This document shows positions 32,262 to 40,179 of a stretch of 64,000 nt of DNA, in pieces. A program made the position numbers and the translations under genes. The number at the start of each line of letters is the position of its first letter. Position 1 is the stretch's first letter. Source of the DNA: TMED8 sp038125725 (lineage in GTDB: Bacteria > Pseudomonadota > Alphaproteobacteria > Rhodospirillales > Casp-alpha2); NCBI GenBank assembly GCA_038125725.1, contig JAYPEK010000014.1, positions 1 through 64,000 of the forward strand, written 5' to 3'. The notes beneath the pieces were generated by a model that saw nothing but the letters and a program-made list of their open reading frames with translations, made no database searches and was not told the DNA's origin.

Positions 32262-33893
32262 TCAGAGCTCCTTCACTTTTTCACGCAGTACGTATTTCTG
32301 GATTTTTCCGGTGGACGTCTTGGGCAGCGGCCCGAACACCACCGTCTTCGGCGCCTTGTAGTGCGCCATGTGGTCGCGGCAGAAGCCGATGACGTCGTCG
32401 GCCGCCACCTCCGCCGCGCCGGGTTTCAGCGTCACGAAGGCACAGGGCGTCTCGCCCCAGGTGTCGTCGGGCTTGGCGACGACGGCGGCCTCCATAACGG
32501 CGGGGTGCTTGTAGAGCGTCTCCTCCACCTCCAGCGACGAGATGTTCTCGCCGCCGGAAATGATGATGTCCTTGGAGCGGTCCTTGATCTCGATGTAGTT
32601 GTCTGGATGCATGACGCCCAGGTCGCCGGAATGGAACCAGCCGCCGGCGAAGGCGGCCTCGGTCGCTTCGGGGTTCTTCAAGTACCCCTTCATCACCGTG
32701 TTGGAACGCACCATCACCTCGCCGATGGTCTCGCCGTCGGCGGGCACCGGGGTCATGGTTTCCGGGTCCATAACGGTCTGTTCGAACAGCGTATGGCAGC
32801 GCACGCCCTGGCGCGCCATCTTCTCGGCGCGGGCGTCCAAATCGAGCGCATCCCACTCGTCCTGCCAGGCGCAGAAAGTCGAGGGCCCGTAGGTCTCCGT
32901 CAGGCCGTAGGCATGCACCACGTTGAAGCCCATGCGCTCCATGGCGGCGATGATGGTGGAAGGCGGCGCGGCGCCGCCGGTGTAGACGTCCACTTCCTGT
33001 TCGAACGGCACTTTGTGCTCATCCGGCGCATGCACCAGCATGTTCAAGACGATCGGCGCGCCGCAGACCAGGTTGACGCCATGGTCGCGGATCATCGGGA
33101 ATACCTTGGCCGTGTCGACGTTCCTCAGGCAGACATGCGTCCCCGCCGCCGCCGTCACCGCCCAGGTGAAGCACCAGCCGTTGCAGTGGAACATCGGCAG
33201 CGTCCAGAGATAGACGGTCTTTCGGTTGAGGCCCCAGACCGCGACGTTGCCCATGGCGTTCAGGAAGGCGCCCCGGTGGTGGTAGACGACGCCCTTGGGG
33301 TTGCCCGTCGTCCCCGACGTGTAGTTCAGGCAGATGGCGTCCCATTCGTCGTCGGGCCAGCCGTCGAAGGTGGGATCGCCCGTCGCGATGAAGCTCTCGT
33401 AATCCATCTCGCCCAGCAGCTCGCCCGATTCCGACAGCGCATCGTCGATATCGATGACGGTGATGTCGCGCCCGGCTTCCGCCAGCGCCTCCTTGATCAC
33501 CGGCGAGAATTCCCGGTCGGCGAGCAGGATTTTCGCCTCGCCGTGGTTCAGGATGAAGGCGATGGTCGGCGCATCGAGGCGGATATTCAGCGAGTTCAGC
33601 ACCGCGCCGGTCATCGGCACGCCCCAGTGCGCCTCCAGCATGGCCGGCGTGTTGGGCGACATGATCGCCACCGTATCGCCCTTGGAGATGCCGCGCTGCG
33701 TCAGCGCCGATGCGAGGCGCCGGCAGCGCGCGCCAAATTCGGCGTAGCTATAGCGCGCGTCGCCATGGATCACCGCCGTGCGGTCGGGGTAGACCTGCTC
33801 GGCCCAGGCCAGGAAGCTGATCGGCGTCAGCGGCTGGTGGTTGGCCGGGTTCTGCCCCAGCCCCATTTCGAAGATGCCCGGTGGCGTCGACAT
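32262..33893 (-). CDS. AMP-forming acyl-CoA synthetase (medium/long-chain fatty-acid--CoA ligase type)
   Basis: A 543-residue adenylate-forming ligase. The P-loop is YTSGTTGNPKGVVYHHRG at about residues 191-208, the A5 motif HAYGLTETYGPST, the A7/A8 region SGDLGVMHPDNYIEIKDRSK, and the A10 lysine K530 in PKTSTGKIQKYV. The sequence between (TAMEAHWGVPMTGAVLNSLN-like block near 85-102) is typical of the DmdB/3-(methylthio)propionyl-CoA or medium-chain acyl-CoA ligases, so a short thio- or branched acid is possible. ATG at 33893 follows GGGAGG; the upstream extension of the frame is non-coding. It is paired with the SDR downstream. Confidence 0.85.
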   Translation of the reverse strand: MSTPPGIFEMGLGQNPANHQPLTPISFLAWAEQVYPDRTAVIHGDARYSYAEFGARCRRLASALTQRGISKGDTVAIMSPNTPAMLEAHWGVPMTGAVLNSLNIRLDAPTIAFILNHGEAKILLADREFSPVIKEALAEAGRDITVIDIDDALSESGELLGEMDYESFIATGDPTFDGWPDDEWDAICLNYTSGTTGNPKGVVYHHRGAFLNAMGNVAVWGLNRKTVYLWTLPMFHCNGWCFTWAVTAAAGTHVCLRNVDTAKVFPMIRDHGVNLVCGAPIVLNMLVHAPDEHKVPFEQEVDVYTGGAAPPSTIIAAMERMGFNVVHAYGLTETYGPSTFCAWQDEWDALDLDARAEKMARQGVRCHTLFEQTVMDPETMTPVPADGETIGEVMVRSNTVMKGYLKNPEATEAAFAGGWFHSGDLGVMHPDNYIEIKDRSKDIIISGGENISSLEVEETLYKHPAVMEAAVVAKPDDTWGETPCAFVTLKPGAAEVAADDVIGFCRDHMAHYKAPKTVVFGPLPKTSTGKIQKYVLREKVKEL

Positions 33894-34053
33894 CCCGTAT
33901 CCTCCCGTTGTTCGTTCCCTCTTCCATAGCACCCGCGCGCAGCCGGTGAAATACCGCCCGCAACCTTTGCCGTCGATTGCGCCCGGCGCGCGAGCGCGAT
34001 ACAACCCTATCTCCGCATGTGGATGGGGATCTGAACACCGGAGGATGAAGACC

Positions 34054-35421
34054 ATGAGCGACACCACCAAGTACCTGCTGCCTGAAAACCGCATCCCGAA
34101 ATCCTGGTACAACATCGCCGCCGACCTGCCGGAACCCCTGGCGCCCGTGCTGCATCCGGGCACCGGCCAGCCCATCGGCCCGGACGACCTAGCGCCGCTG
34201 TTCCCGATGGCTCTGATCGGCTAGGAGGTGTCGGTCGAACGCGAAATCGAAATCCCCGAACCGGTGCGCGATGTTCTGAAGCTCTGGCGTCCGGCGCCCT
34301 TGTACCGCGCGCGCCGCCTCGAAGCCGCCTTGGATACCCCGGCGAAGATTTATTACAAATACGAGGGCGTCAGCCCTTCGGGCTCGCACAAGCCCAACAC
34401 CGCCGTCGCCCAGGCCTTCTACAACCAGTAGGAAGGCACCAAGTGGCTGTCGACCGAGACCGGCGCCGGCCAATGGGGCTCGTCGCTGGCCTTCGCCGGT
34501 AACCTGTTCGGCCTGGCGGTCGACGTCTAAATGGTGAAGATCAGCTACAACCAGAAGCCCTACCGCCGGGCCCTGATGGAGACCTACGGCGGGCGCTGCG
34601 TCGCCAGCCCGTCCACCGAGACCGAGGCCGGCCGCGCCATCCTGGCCGAGCATCCCGATTCCAACGGCTCGCTCGGCATCGCCATCTCGGAAGCCGTCGA
34701 AATCGCGGCCAAGAACGACGACACCAAGTATGCGCTCGGCAGCGTGTTGAACCACGTTCTGCTGCACCAGACGGTGATCGGCCTCGAGGCCATCGAGCAG
34801 ATGGAAATGGCCGGCGCCTATCCGGACATGGTCATCGGCTGCGCCGGCGGCGGGTCTAACTTCGCCGGCCTCGCCTTCCCGTTCATCGGGCGCAAGCTGC
34901 GCGGTGGCGAAGACCCCCGTGTCATCGCCGTCGAACCGGCCGCCTGCCCGACCATGACGCGCGGCACCTACGCCTACGACTTCGGCGACACAGGCCACCT
35001 GACGCCGTTGGTGAAGATGCACACGCTGGGCTCCACCTTCGTGCCGGAAGGCATCCACGCCGGCGGGCTTCGCTACCACGGCATGGCGCCCCTGGTCAGC
35101 CACTTGCTCGACCACGGCCTGATCGAGGCGCAGGCCTTCCATCAGACGGCCTGCTTCAAGGCCGGCATCCAGTTCGCGCGGACGGAAGGCATCGTGCCGG
35201 CGCCGGAATCGACCCATGCCATCGCCGCCGCCGTCACCGAGGCGCTGGCTTGCAAGGAACGCGGCGAGGCCAAGACCATCCTGTTCGGGCTTTCCGGGCA
35301 TGGCAATTTCGACATGCAGGCCTATACCGACTTCCTCGACGTCAAGCTCGAAGACCACGCGCATTCGGAGGACGAACTGAAGCGCGCGCTCGGCGAATTG
35401 CCGCCGGTGGCGGCCGAGTAG
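34054..35421 (+). pseudogene. TrpB2-type tryptophan synthase beta-like gene, broken by three in-frame stop codons
   Basis: One continuous frame encodes a full TrpB2-like protein (about 455 codons) but contains TAG at codon 57 (34222-34224), TAG at codon 126 (34429-34431) and TAA at codon 159 (34528-34530). Before, between and after these stops the sequence is intact and well conserved: FPMALIG-stop-EVSVERE, GVSPSGSHKPNTAVAQAFY with the PLP lysine, LSTETGAGQWGSSLAFA, and on to VIGCAGGGSNFAGLAFPFIG and the C-terminus. Relative to family members the stops sit where Gln, a Gln/Lys-like residue and Tyr are expected, each one base change away. There is no frameshift. A GGAGG site precedes the ATG at 34054. 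TAG is an ordinary stop elsewhere in the window, so recoding is unlikely. Confidence 0.85.
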
Positions 35422-35429
35422 AGGCCGAC

Positions 35430-36674
35430 GTGGCGAAAAACCCTGCGCTGGTCCGCCCCTTCCGTGGGCTCAGGCCAGCGCCGGGCCGCGCCGCCGACGT
35501 GGCGGCGCCGCCCTACGACGTGGTCAACGAGGCCGAGGCCCGTGCCGCCGCCGACGGCAAGCCGTTCAGCTTCCTGCATGTGTCGCGCGCCGAGATCGAT
35601 TTCCCCATCGGCACGGATTCCCATGCCGGCGCCGTCTACAAGAAGGCGCGCGCCAACCTGGACGCCATGGTGGCGACCGGCGTTCTGATCCGCGACGAAG
35701 AGCCCTGCTACTACGCGTACCGGCTCAAGATGGGCGATCACGTGCAGACCGGCATCGTCGGCGCCGGCAGCGTTGCCGAATATGACCGCAACCGCATTCG
35801 CCGCCACGAACTGACCCGCCCCGACAAGGAAGACGACCGCGTCCGTAACATGGAGGCCCTTGCCGCGCAGACCGGCCCGGTGATGGTGACGCACCGCAAG
35901 GACGCCGCCGTCGCCGCCGTCATCGACGCCGCGACGGCGCGCGAGCCGGTCAGCCACGTGGTCGCCGAGGGCGGCGTCGAGCACACCATCTGGGTGATCG
36001 ACGCGGAAGCGGAGATCGCGGCCTTGAACGCGGCCTTCGACGCCATGGACGCCATCTACATCGCCGACGGCCACCACCGCTCGGCCTCGGCGTCGCGCGT
36101 CGCGGCGGCGCGGCGCACGCCGGCCAGCAGCGGAAAAGAGGCGCATGATTTTTTCCTCATCGTCTCCTTCCCCGATGACGAGGTGCAGATTCTCGACTAC
36201 AACCGGCTGGTGCAGGATCTGAACGGGCTTTCGGAGGCCGAGTTCCTGGCGCGGATCGAAGACGACTTCACCGTCGAGGCGCTCGACGGCGCCCAGCGCC
36301 CGGCCGAGGCGCGGCGCTTCACCATGTATCTGGGCGGCCAGTGGTACGGCCTCGGCCTCAAGGCCCCGGTGGCGACGGACGATCCCGTCGCGACCTTGGA
36401 CATCTCCGTCCTCACCGACCGCCTTTTGTCCCCGGTGCTCGGCATCGGCGATCCGCGCCTCGACGAACGCATCCAGTTCGTCGGCGGTATCCGCGGCATG
36501 GCGGGGCTGCAAGAACGCGTGGACAGTGGCGAAATGGCCGTCGCCTTCGCCCTCTACCCGACCTCACTCAAAGACCTGATGGCCGTCGCCGACGCGAACC
36601 AGGTGATGCCGCCGAAATCAACCTGGTTCGAGCCGAAACTGGCGGACGGGCTGGTATCGGCGGTGCTGGACTAA
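35430..36674 (+). CDS. DUF1015 family protein
   Basis: A 414-residue soluble protein of the DUF1015/COG4198 family. Typical segments are the N-terminal LVRPFRGLRPAPGRAADVAA and PPYDVVNEAEAR, the YKKARANLDAMVATGVLIRD helix, the H-rich IADGHHRSASASRVAA in the middle, the LDYNRLVQDLNGLSE block, and the final TSLKDLMAVADANQVMPPKS. The function is not established; in many bacteria the gene lies beside serine-biosynthesis genes. GTG at 35430 lies 8 bases after the broken trpB-like gene, so it was probably co-transcribed with it. The gene itself is intact. It converges on the cytochrome c gene. Confidence 0.82.
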   Translation: MAKNPALVRPFRGLRPAPGRAADVAAPPYDVVNEAEARAAADGKPFSFLHVSRAEIDFPIGTDSHAGAVYKKARANLDAMVATGVLIRDEEPCYYAYRLKMGDHVQTGIVGAGSVAEYDRNRIRRHELTRPDKEDDRVRNMEALAAQTGPVMVTHRKDAAVAAVIDAATAREPVSHVVAEGGVEHTIWVIDAEAEIAALNAAFDAMDAIYIADGHHRSASASRVAAARRTPASSGKEAHDFFLIVSFPDDEVQILDYNRLVQDLNGLSEAEFLARIEDDFTVEALDGAQRPAEARRFTMYLGGQWYGLGLKAPVATDDPVATLDISVLTDRLLSPVLGIGDPRLDERIQFVGGIRGMAGLQERVDSGEMAVAFALYPTSLKDLMAVADANQVMPPKSTWFEPKLADGLVSAVLD

Positions 36675-36683
36675 TACCCGCCC

Positions 36684-37535
36684 CTATTTCGCCGGCAGCA
36701 CCCTGAGATAAGCAATAATGGCGTCCAGGTCGTCGGCTTTCAGGTTGGCGTAGTAGCCGTAGCCCATGGGCGGCATCATCGCCGTTCCGTCCGGGCGCTT
36801 GCCCGTGGTAATCATCGATTTCAGCTCGGCGTCGGAATAGTGCCCGATCCCGGTGGGGGTGATGTTAGGCGAAACGCTGGTGCCCAAGGCACCATGGAAC
36901 TCCAGTCCGCCGGCACCGAGGCGGTTCTCAATGTCCGGGCCGCGCGGGCCCATGGGCGAATGACACTCGATGCAGTGGCCGGCCGGCCCCGCCAGATAGG
37001 CGCCATAGGCGAGTTTGTCGTCCTTCGCGGGATCGGACACGCCGGCGACCGGCGGTCCGTAGCTTGGCGGCAACGGTATCTTGTAGTTGGATTTCGGTAC
37101 CGAGTTCTTCACCGGCTTGACGCTGCGCAGATAGGCGACGATGGCCATCACGTCGCGGTCCGAAATCCCGCGATAAAGACCGATGGGCATGGGCGGACCG
37201 ATGATGCTGCCGTCCGGGCGCCGGCCTTCACGGATCGAGGCGATGATCTCGGCGTCCGTCCAGGTGCCGATACCGGTCTCCTTATCGGGGGTGATGTTGG
37301 GGGCGTTGGCGGTGAAGGCCGGATTGACCTCAAGCCGCTGCATGCCGGCCAGTTCCATGCCCTCGATTTCGCCGGCCGGTCCCTTCGGCGTATGGCAGTT
37401 GCCGCAGGCAACGATGGAGCGCATCAGGTAGGTGCCGCGCTCGAGCAGGGTTTCTGCTGACGCGGGCGCATAAGCCGCGAGGCTCGCGGTAATTGCCGCC
37501 ACGAGGGTCGCAGCTTGGTAGGTTCGGCTTTTCAT
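36684..37535 (-). CDS. Exported dihaem cytochrome c
   Basis: A 283-residue periplasmic c-type cytochrome. Residues 1-27 form a signal peptide (ATLVAAITASLAAYAPASA). Two haem-attachment motifs occur, C44-G-N-C47-H48 and C188-I-E-C191-H192, each followed by a domain ending with the axial Met region (MPIGLYRGISDRDVMAIVAY, MPPMGYGYYANLKADDLDAI). The paired-domain arrangement and GRRPDGSIIGPPMP resemble the cytochrome subunits that accept electrons from periplasmic dehydrogenases, but no such enzyme is adjacent. ATG at 37535 is preceded by GGAGACGG. It diverges from a LysR gene. Confidence 0.88.
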   Translation of the reverse strand: MKSRTYQAATLVAAITASLAAYAPASAETLLERGTYLMRSIVACGNCHTPKGPAGEIEGMELAGMQRLEVNPAFTANAPNITPDKETGIGTWTDAEIIASIREGRRPDGSIIGPPMPIGLYRGISDRDVMAIVAYLRSVKPVKNSVPKSNYKIPLPPSYGPPVAGVSDPAKDDKLAYGAYLAGPAGHCIECHSPMGPRGPDIENRLGAGGLEFHGALGTSVSPNITPTGIGHYSDAELKSMITTGKRPDGTAMMPPMGYGYYANLKADDLDAIIAYLRVLPAK

Positions 37536-37566
37536 TGTTGTCCCGTCTCCTAGATGAAGCATTCCC

Positions 37567-37586
37567 TTCGATTAGGGTGTTTCGAA
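37567..37586. promoter_or_regulatory. Inverted repeat in the cytochrome c / LysR intergenic region
   Basis: TTCGA-N10-TCGAA lies about mid-way between the divergent cytochrome c and LysR genes. The arms are perfect but short and do not exactly follow T-N11-A. It is a candidate operator for the LysR regulator, weaker than the sites at 3.8 and 30.5 kb. Confidence 0.3.
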
Positions 37587-37642
37587 TCACGGGGCAATAA
37601 CGTAAATTCAAATATTAAATCCCGTTTTACAGGATTATGGGG

Positions 37643-38512
37643 ATGGATCAGCTCAAGGCCATGCGTACCTTCGTCGAGGTGGCGAAACGCGGCAGCTTCG
37701 CCGGTGCCGCCAAGTCATTGGGGCTCTCCACCTCATCCGTCAGCCGGCTGGTGATGGATTTGGAGGATTGGCTGGGAGCGCCGGTGTTGCGCCGCTCACC
37801 GCGCACGCTTGCCCTGACCAGCGCGGGCGAGCGCTTCCTCGAGCGCTGCGCCGCCATCGTCGATGCCGCCGACCACCTGCGCGAAGACGCCCGCGCCCTA
37901 AATGACCGGCCGCGCGGCCTCCTGCACGTAGCGGCGGCGGCGATCCCGGCGCGCCAGTGGATCACGCCGCTGCTGCCGGCGTTCCTAAGCGAGTTTCCGG
38001 ACGTTCGGGTGCAGTTGCACTTGCAGGACCGGCCCGTCAACCTGGCCGAGGAGGGCATCGACGTAGTGCTCCGCATCGGGGAGTTGCCGGACAGTTCGAT
38101 GATCGCCCGAAAATGCGCGGACGTGCATGTCCGGCTGGTCGCCAGCCCGGCCTTCCTAGAGCGACACGGCCGGCCGGAATCCGTTGATACGCTATCTGCT
38201 TATCCCTGCCTGCTCGACCTCACCGGCACCGGCCGTCGGCGCTGGCCGATCGGCCGGGCGCTCAGTCTCGACGGCCCCGTGTCTGCCAACGACGGAGAGA
38301 TCATTCGCCAGATGGCGCTGGCCGGTTTAGGGTTGGCATTCCTGCCGGATTTCTTCGTCGATGAGGACATCGCCGCGGGCCGCCTAATCGAACTGTTCGC
38401 CGATGAGATCGACGTCGGCATGGGCATGTACCTGCTGTTCCCGGCCCGCCGCCAGATCACCCCCGCCGCCCGCGCCTTCGTGGATTTTCTGATGGCGAAT
38501 ATGAAAAAATAG
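37643..38512 (+). CDS. LysR family transcriptional regulator
   Basis: A 289-residue LysR regulator of the common CrgA/DsdC-like branch. The winged HTH is MDQLKAMRTFVEVAKRGSFA, then GAAKSLGLSTSSVSRLVMDL, and the effector domain starts near residue 92 (GLLHVAAAAIPARQWITPLL). The start is taken at 37643 because AGGA lies 8 bases upstream; an ATG two codons earlier (37637) is also possible. It is divergent from the dihaem cytochrome c, which is its likely target. No other target gene is evident; a GC-rich hairpin follows downstream. Confidence 0.88.
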   Translation: MDQLKAMRTFVEVAKRGSFAGAAKSLGLSTSSVSRLVMDLEDWLGAPVLRRSPRTLALTSAGERFLERCAAIVDAADHLREDARALNDRPRGLLHVAAAAIPARQWITPLLPAFLSEFPDVRVQLHLQDRPVNLAEEGIDVVLRIGELPDSSMIARKCADVHVRLVASPAFLERHGRPESVDTLSAYPCLLDLTGTGRRRWPIGRALSLDGPVSANDGEIIRQMALAGLGLAFLPDFFVDEDIAAGRLIELFADEIDVGMGMYLLFPARRQITPAARAFVDFLMANMKK

Positions 38513-38566
38513 GAATATATTGCCTTTTTCGGAATTTGTGCTATGCACAGTCTTGGACCGCCCATC

Positions 38567-38583
38567 GCGCGGCGGGGCCGCGC
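38567..38583 (+). terminator. Possible terminator hairpin after the LysR gene
   Basis: GCGCGGC-GGG-GCCGCGC is a perfect 7-bp GC stem with a 3-base loop, 54 bases after the LysR stop and followed by TATTTC. The T-run is poor, so termination would be inefficient or Rho-assisted. It might also serve the minus-strand DMT gene's downstream side. Confidence 0.35.
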
Positions 38584-38653
38584 TATTTCACAATCGAATA
38601 GGATTTGCACCGGCGCCGATTGTCGTTTGATTGGGGCCGGCAACACCCCTCAC

Positions 38654-38761
38654 CGTCACTCCCGCGAAAGCGGGAATCCAGCAGGCGACTGCGACAGTCT
38701 CGCCGTGGGAAAGGATGATGCCTTCGGCATCAAGTGGGTCCCTGCCTTCGCGGGGACGACG
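38654..38761. repeat. 108-bp palindromic element with three hairpins
   Basis: A 27-base left arm (38654-38680) and a 27-base right arm (38735-38761) are inverted copies differing at seven or eight positions. Each arm also folds alone: CCCGC-GAAA-GCGGG at 38661-38674 and CCCTGC-CTTC-GCGGGG in the right arm. Between them GATGCC-TTC-GGCATC (38717-38731) is a third, perfect hairpin. The arm core resembles the CGTCATTCCCGCGAAAGCGG type palindromes that are widely dispersed in alphaproteobacterial genomes. It is the only copy I find in this window. Confidence 0.7.
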
Positions 38762-38843
38762 GGGGTATTAAAATTGGGTTCGTTCCTGAGATTTTTTTGA
38801 AAATCTTTTAGAATCAATCCATTCCAACCCGCGTTTTTCCGCC

Positions 38844-39734
38844 TCAGGTCCCCCGACCGCGGGTCTCGCGGTAGACGATCAAGAGCCCCGACGCCACCAC
38901 CATGACCGCGCCCAGCACCTTGACCGCGCCCGGCAGATCGCCCCAGACCAGGAAGCCGAGCGCCGCCGACCAAACGAGAGAAAGATACTTGAACGGCGAG
39001 ACCACGGCGCCGGCGGCGAGTTGCAGGGACACGACGATGAGGAAATGCGCCATGGTGACGAAGAAGCCTGCCAAGGCGAACAGACCCCACTGTTCCAGCG
39101 TCGGCCAGTTGGACCCGAAATCATCGCCGAAGGGCAGCGATACCGCACCACCGATCACCGCGACAATGGAGGTATAGAACATCACCGTCGCGGCGCTGTC
39201 CGACGTGCCCATGCGCCGCGTCACGATATCGCGGAGCGCCGAGACCGTGGCGGCCATGAGCGGGAACACCACCCAGGCGTTGAAGGCGTCGGTGCCGGGT
39301 TGGATCATCACCACCGCGCCGGCGAACCCCAGCAGAACCGCCGCCCAACGCCAGAAGCCGACCTGTTCCTTCAAGAACAACGGCGCCAAGGCGGTGAGGA
39401 ACACCGGGCTCATGAAGATCAGCGCGGCGGCCTCCGCCAAGGGCAGGTTGATGAACGATACGGTTACCAGGATGGAGACCGCAAAGGCGACGACGCCCCG
39501 GCCCCAGACCGCACGCGGCTGATTGAGATTCAACGTCTGGAGCCCGCCGTTACGCCAAACGAAATAGGCCAGCACCGGAAACGCCCAGATGCCCCGGTAG
39601 AACATAATCTCGCCGGCGTGGAAATCGACCACCAACCATTTGGTGATGGCGTCGTTGGTGGCCAGCAGCATGGCGCCGCCGGTCATCGCGGCCATGCCCC
39701 AGAGCGTGGCGGATCGGTTTTCCGGTTGGCTCAT
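38844..39734 (-). CDS. DMT superfamily transporter (two EamA domains)
   Basis: A 296-residue permease with ten hydrophobic segments in two EamA repeats (about residues 12-145 and 155-290). Family marks include FHAGEIMFYRGIWAFPVLAY after helix two, INLPLAEAAALIFMSPVFLT in helix four, and VSPFKYLSLVWSAALGFLVW in the second half. It exports or imports a small metabolite; substrates of such proteins range from amino acids to nucleotide precursors. It follows the small zinc-ribbon gene by 38 bases and may belong to the tail of the large minus-strand cluster. Confidence 0.85.
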   Translation of the reverse strand: MSQPENRSATLWGMAAMTGGAMLLATNDAITKWLVVDFHAGEIMFYRGIWAFPVLAYFVWRNGGLQTLNLNQPRAVWGRGVVAFAVSILVTVSFINLPLAEAAALIFMSPVFLTALAPLFLKEQVGFWRWAAVLLGFAGAVVMIQPGTDAFNAWVVFPLMAATVSALRDIVTRRMGTSDSAATVMFYTSIVAVIGGAVSLPFGDDFGSNWPTLEQWGLFALAGFFVTMAHFLIVVSLQLAAGAVVSPFKYLSLVWSAALGFLVWGDLPGAVKVLGAVMVVASGLLIVYRETRGRGT

Positions 39735-39772
39735 GTGGGCAAGACGTGGAGGGGCAAGGCGCGGGCGGTCTT

Positions 39773-40036
39773 CTAGACCGCGCCCCAGCGGCCCGGATTG
39801 GCGCCCATGCGCATGGCGCTGGCGCGGCACGACGGGCAGATGCGTTTCTGCGTCGCCGTCGGGTTGAACTTCTTGCCGCAGACGTGACAGTACTGCGCCT
39901 GGCGGCGGTCGGGGCCGCGCCGCTCGGCGCCATGGCTGGAATCGTGCGTTCGCCGGTCGGCCTGGCGTCGCTCGACGCCGTCCCACCCGGCAACACCGCC
40001 GGCCTTGCCGGCTACGGAAAGATCGTCGTCGGTCAT
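39773..40036 (-). CDS. Small zinc-ribbon protein of unknown function
   Basis: An 87-residue protein with four cysteines in a treble-clef-like pattern: C50-x2-C53 (YCHVCGKKF) and C67-x2-C70 (ICPSCRAS). The N-terminal half is rich in Arg and Asp, with a repeated (E/D)RR spacing (GVERRQADRR, AERRGPDRR). It probably binds Zn and nucleic acid or protein. I do not recognise a named family. It lies between the TauD pair and the DMT permease on the same strand. Confidence 0.6.
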   Translation of the reverse strand: MTDDDLSVAGKAGGVAGWDGVERRQADRRTHDSSHGAERRGPDRRQAQYCHVCGKKFNPTATQKRICPSCRASAMRMGANPGRWGAV

Positions 40037-40111
40037 CTCATACCTCGGTCCACCCCTCGTCCCGAGGCTCCCATTATGCCGGTTTTGATCATTCGGGCGA
40101 GTCGAACTTAT

Positions 40112-40179
40112 TCAGACTGGTTCCAGCGGCGCGTTGAGGATCGAGCCCGGCACGATCACCCCGCCCCGGTCGCCGATGG
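40112..40179. repeat. 68-base direct repeat, copy 1 (3' end of TauD gene D)
   Basis: The coding end of TauD copy D is repeated almost exactly at 41189-41256, 1,077 bases away, at the end of copy C. The two differ at only two positions. This is the best-conserved stretch between the two tandem genes. Confidence 0.85.

Larger units (their letters stand above)
38513..38843. other. Gene-free 331-base interval with hairpin and palindromic repeat
   Basis: No coding region is visible between the LysR gene and the DMT permease. It holds a GC-rich hairpin (38567-38583) and a palindromic repeat element (38654-38761), described separately. The remaining DNA has lower GC than the flanks and short T-runs, and I see nothing further in it. 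Confidence 0.7.

Noticed and set aside
34222..34530. Stop codon recoding (for example TAG as pyrrolysine or glutamine) in the trpB-like gene
   Set aside because: TAG ends several ordinary genes nearby (for example TerC at 2538-2540 and azlD at 12133-12135), and one of the three interruptions is TAA.
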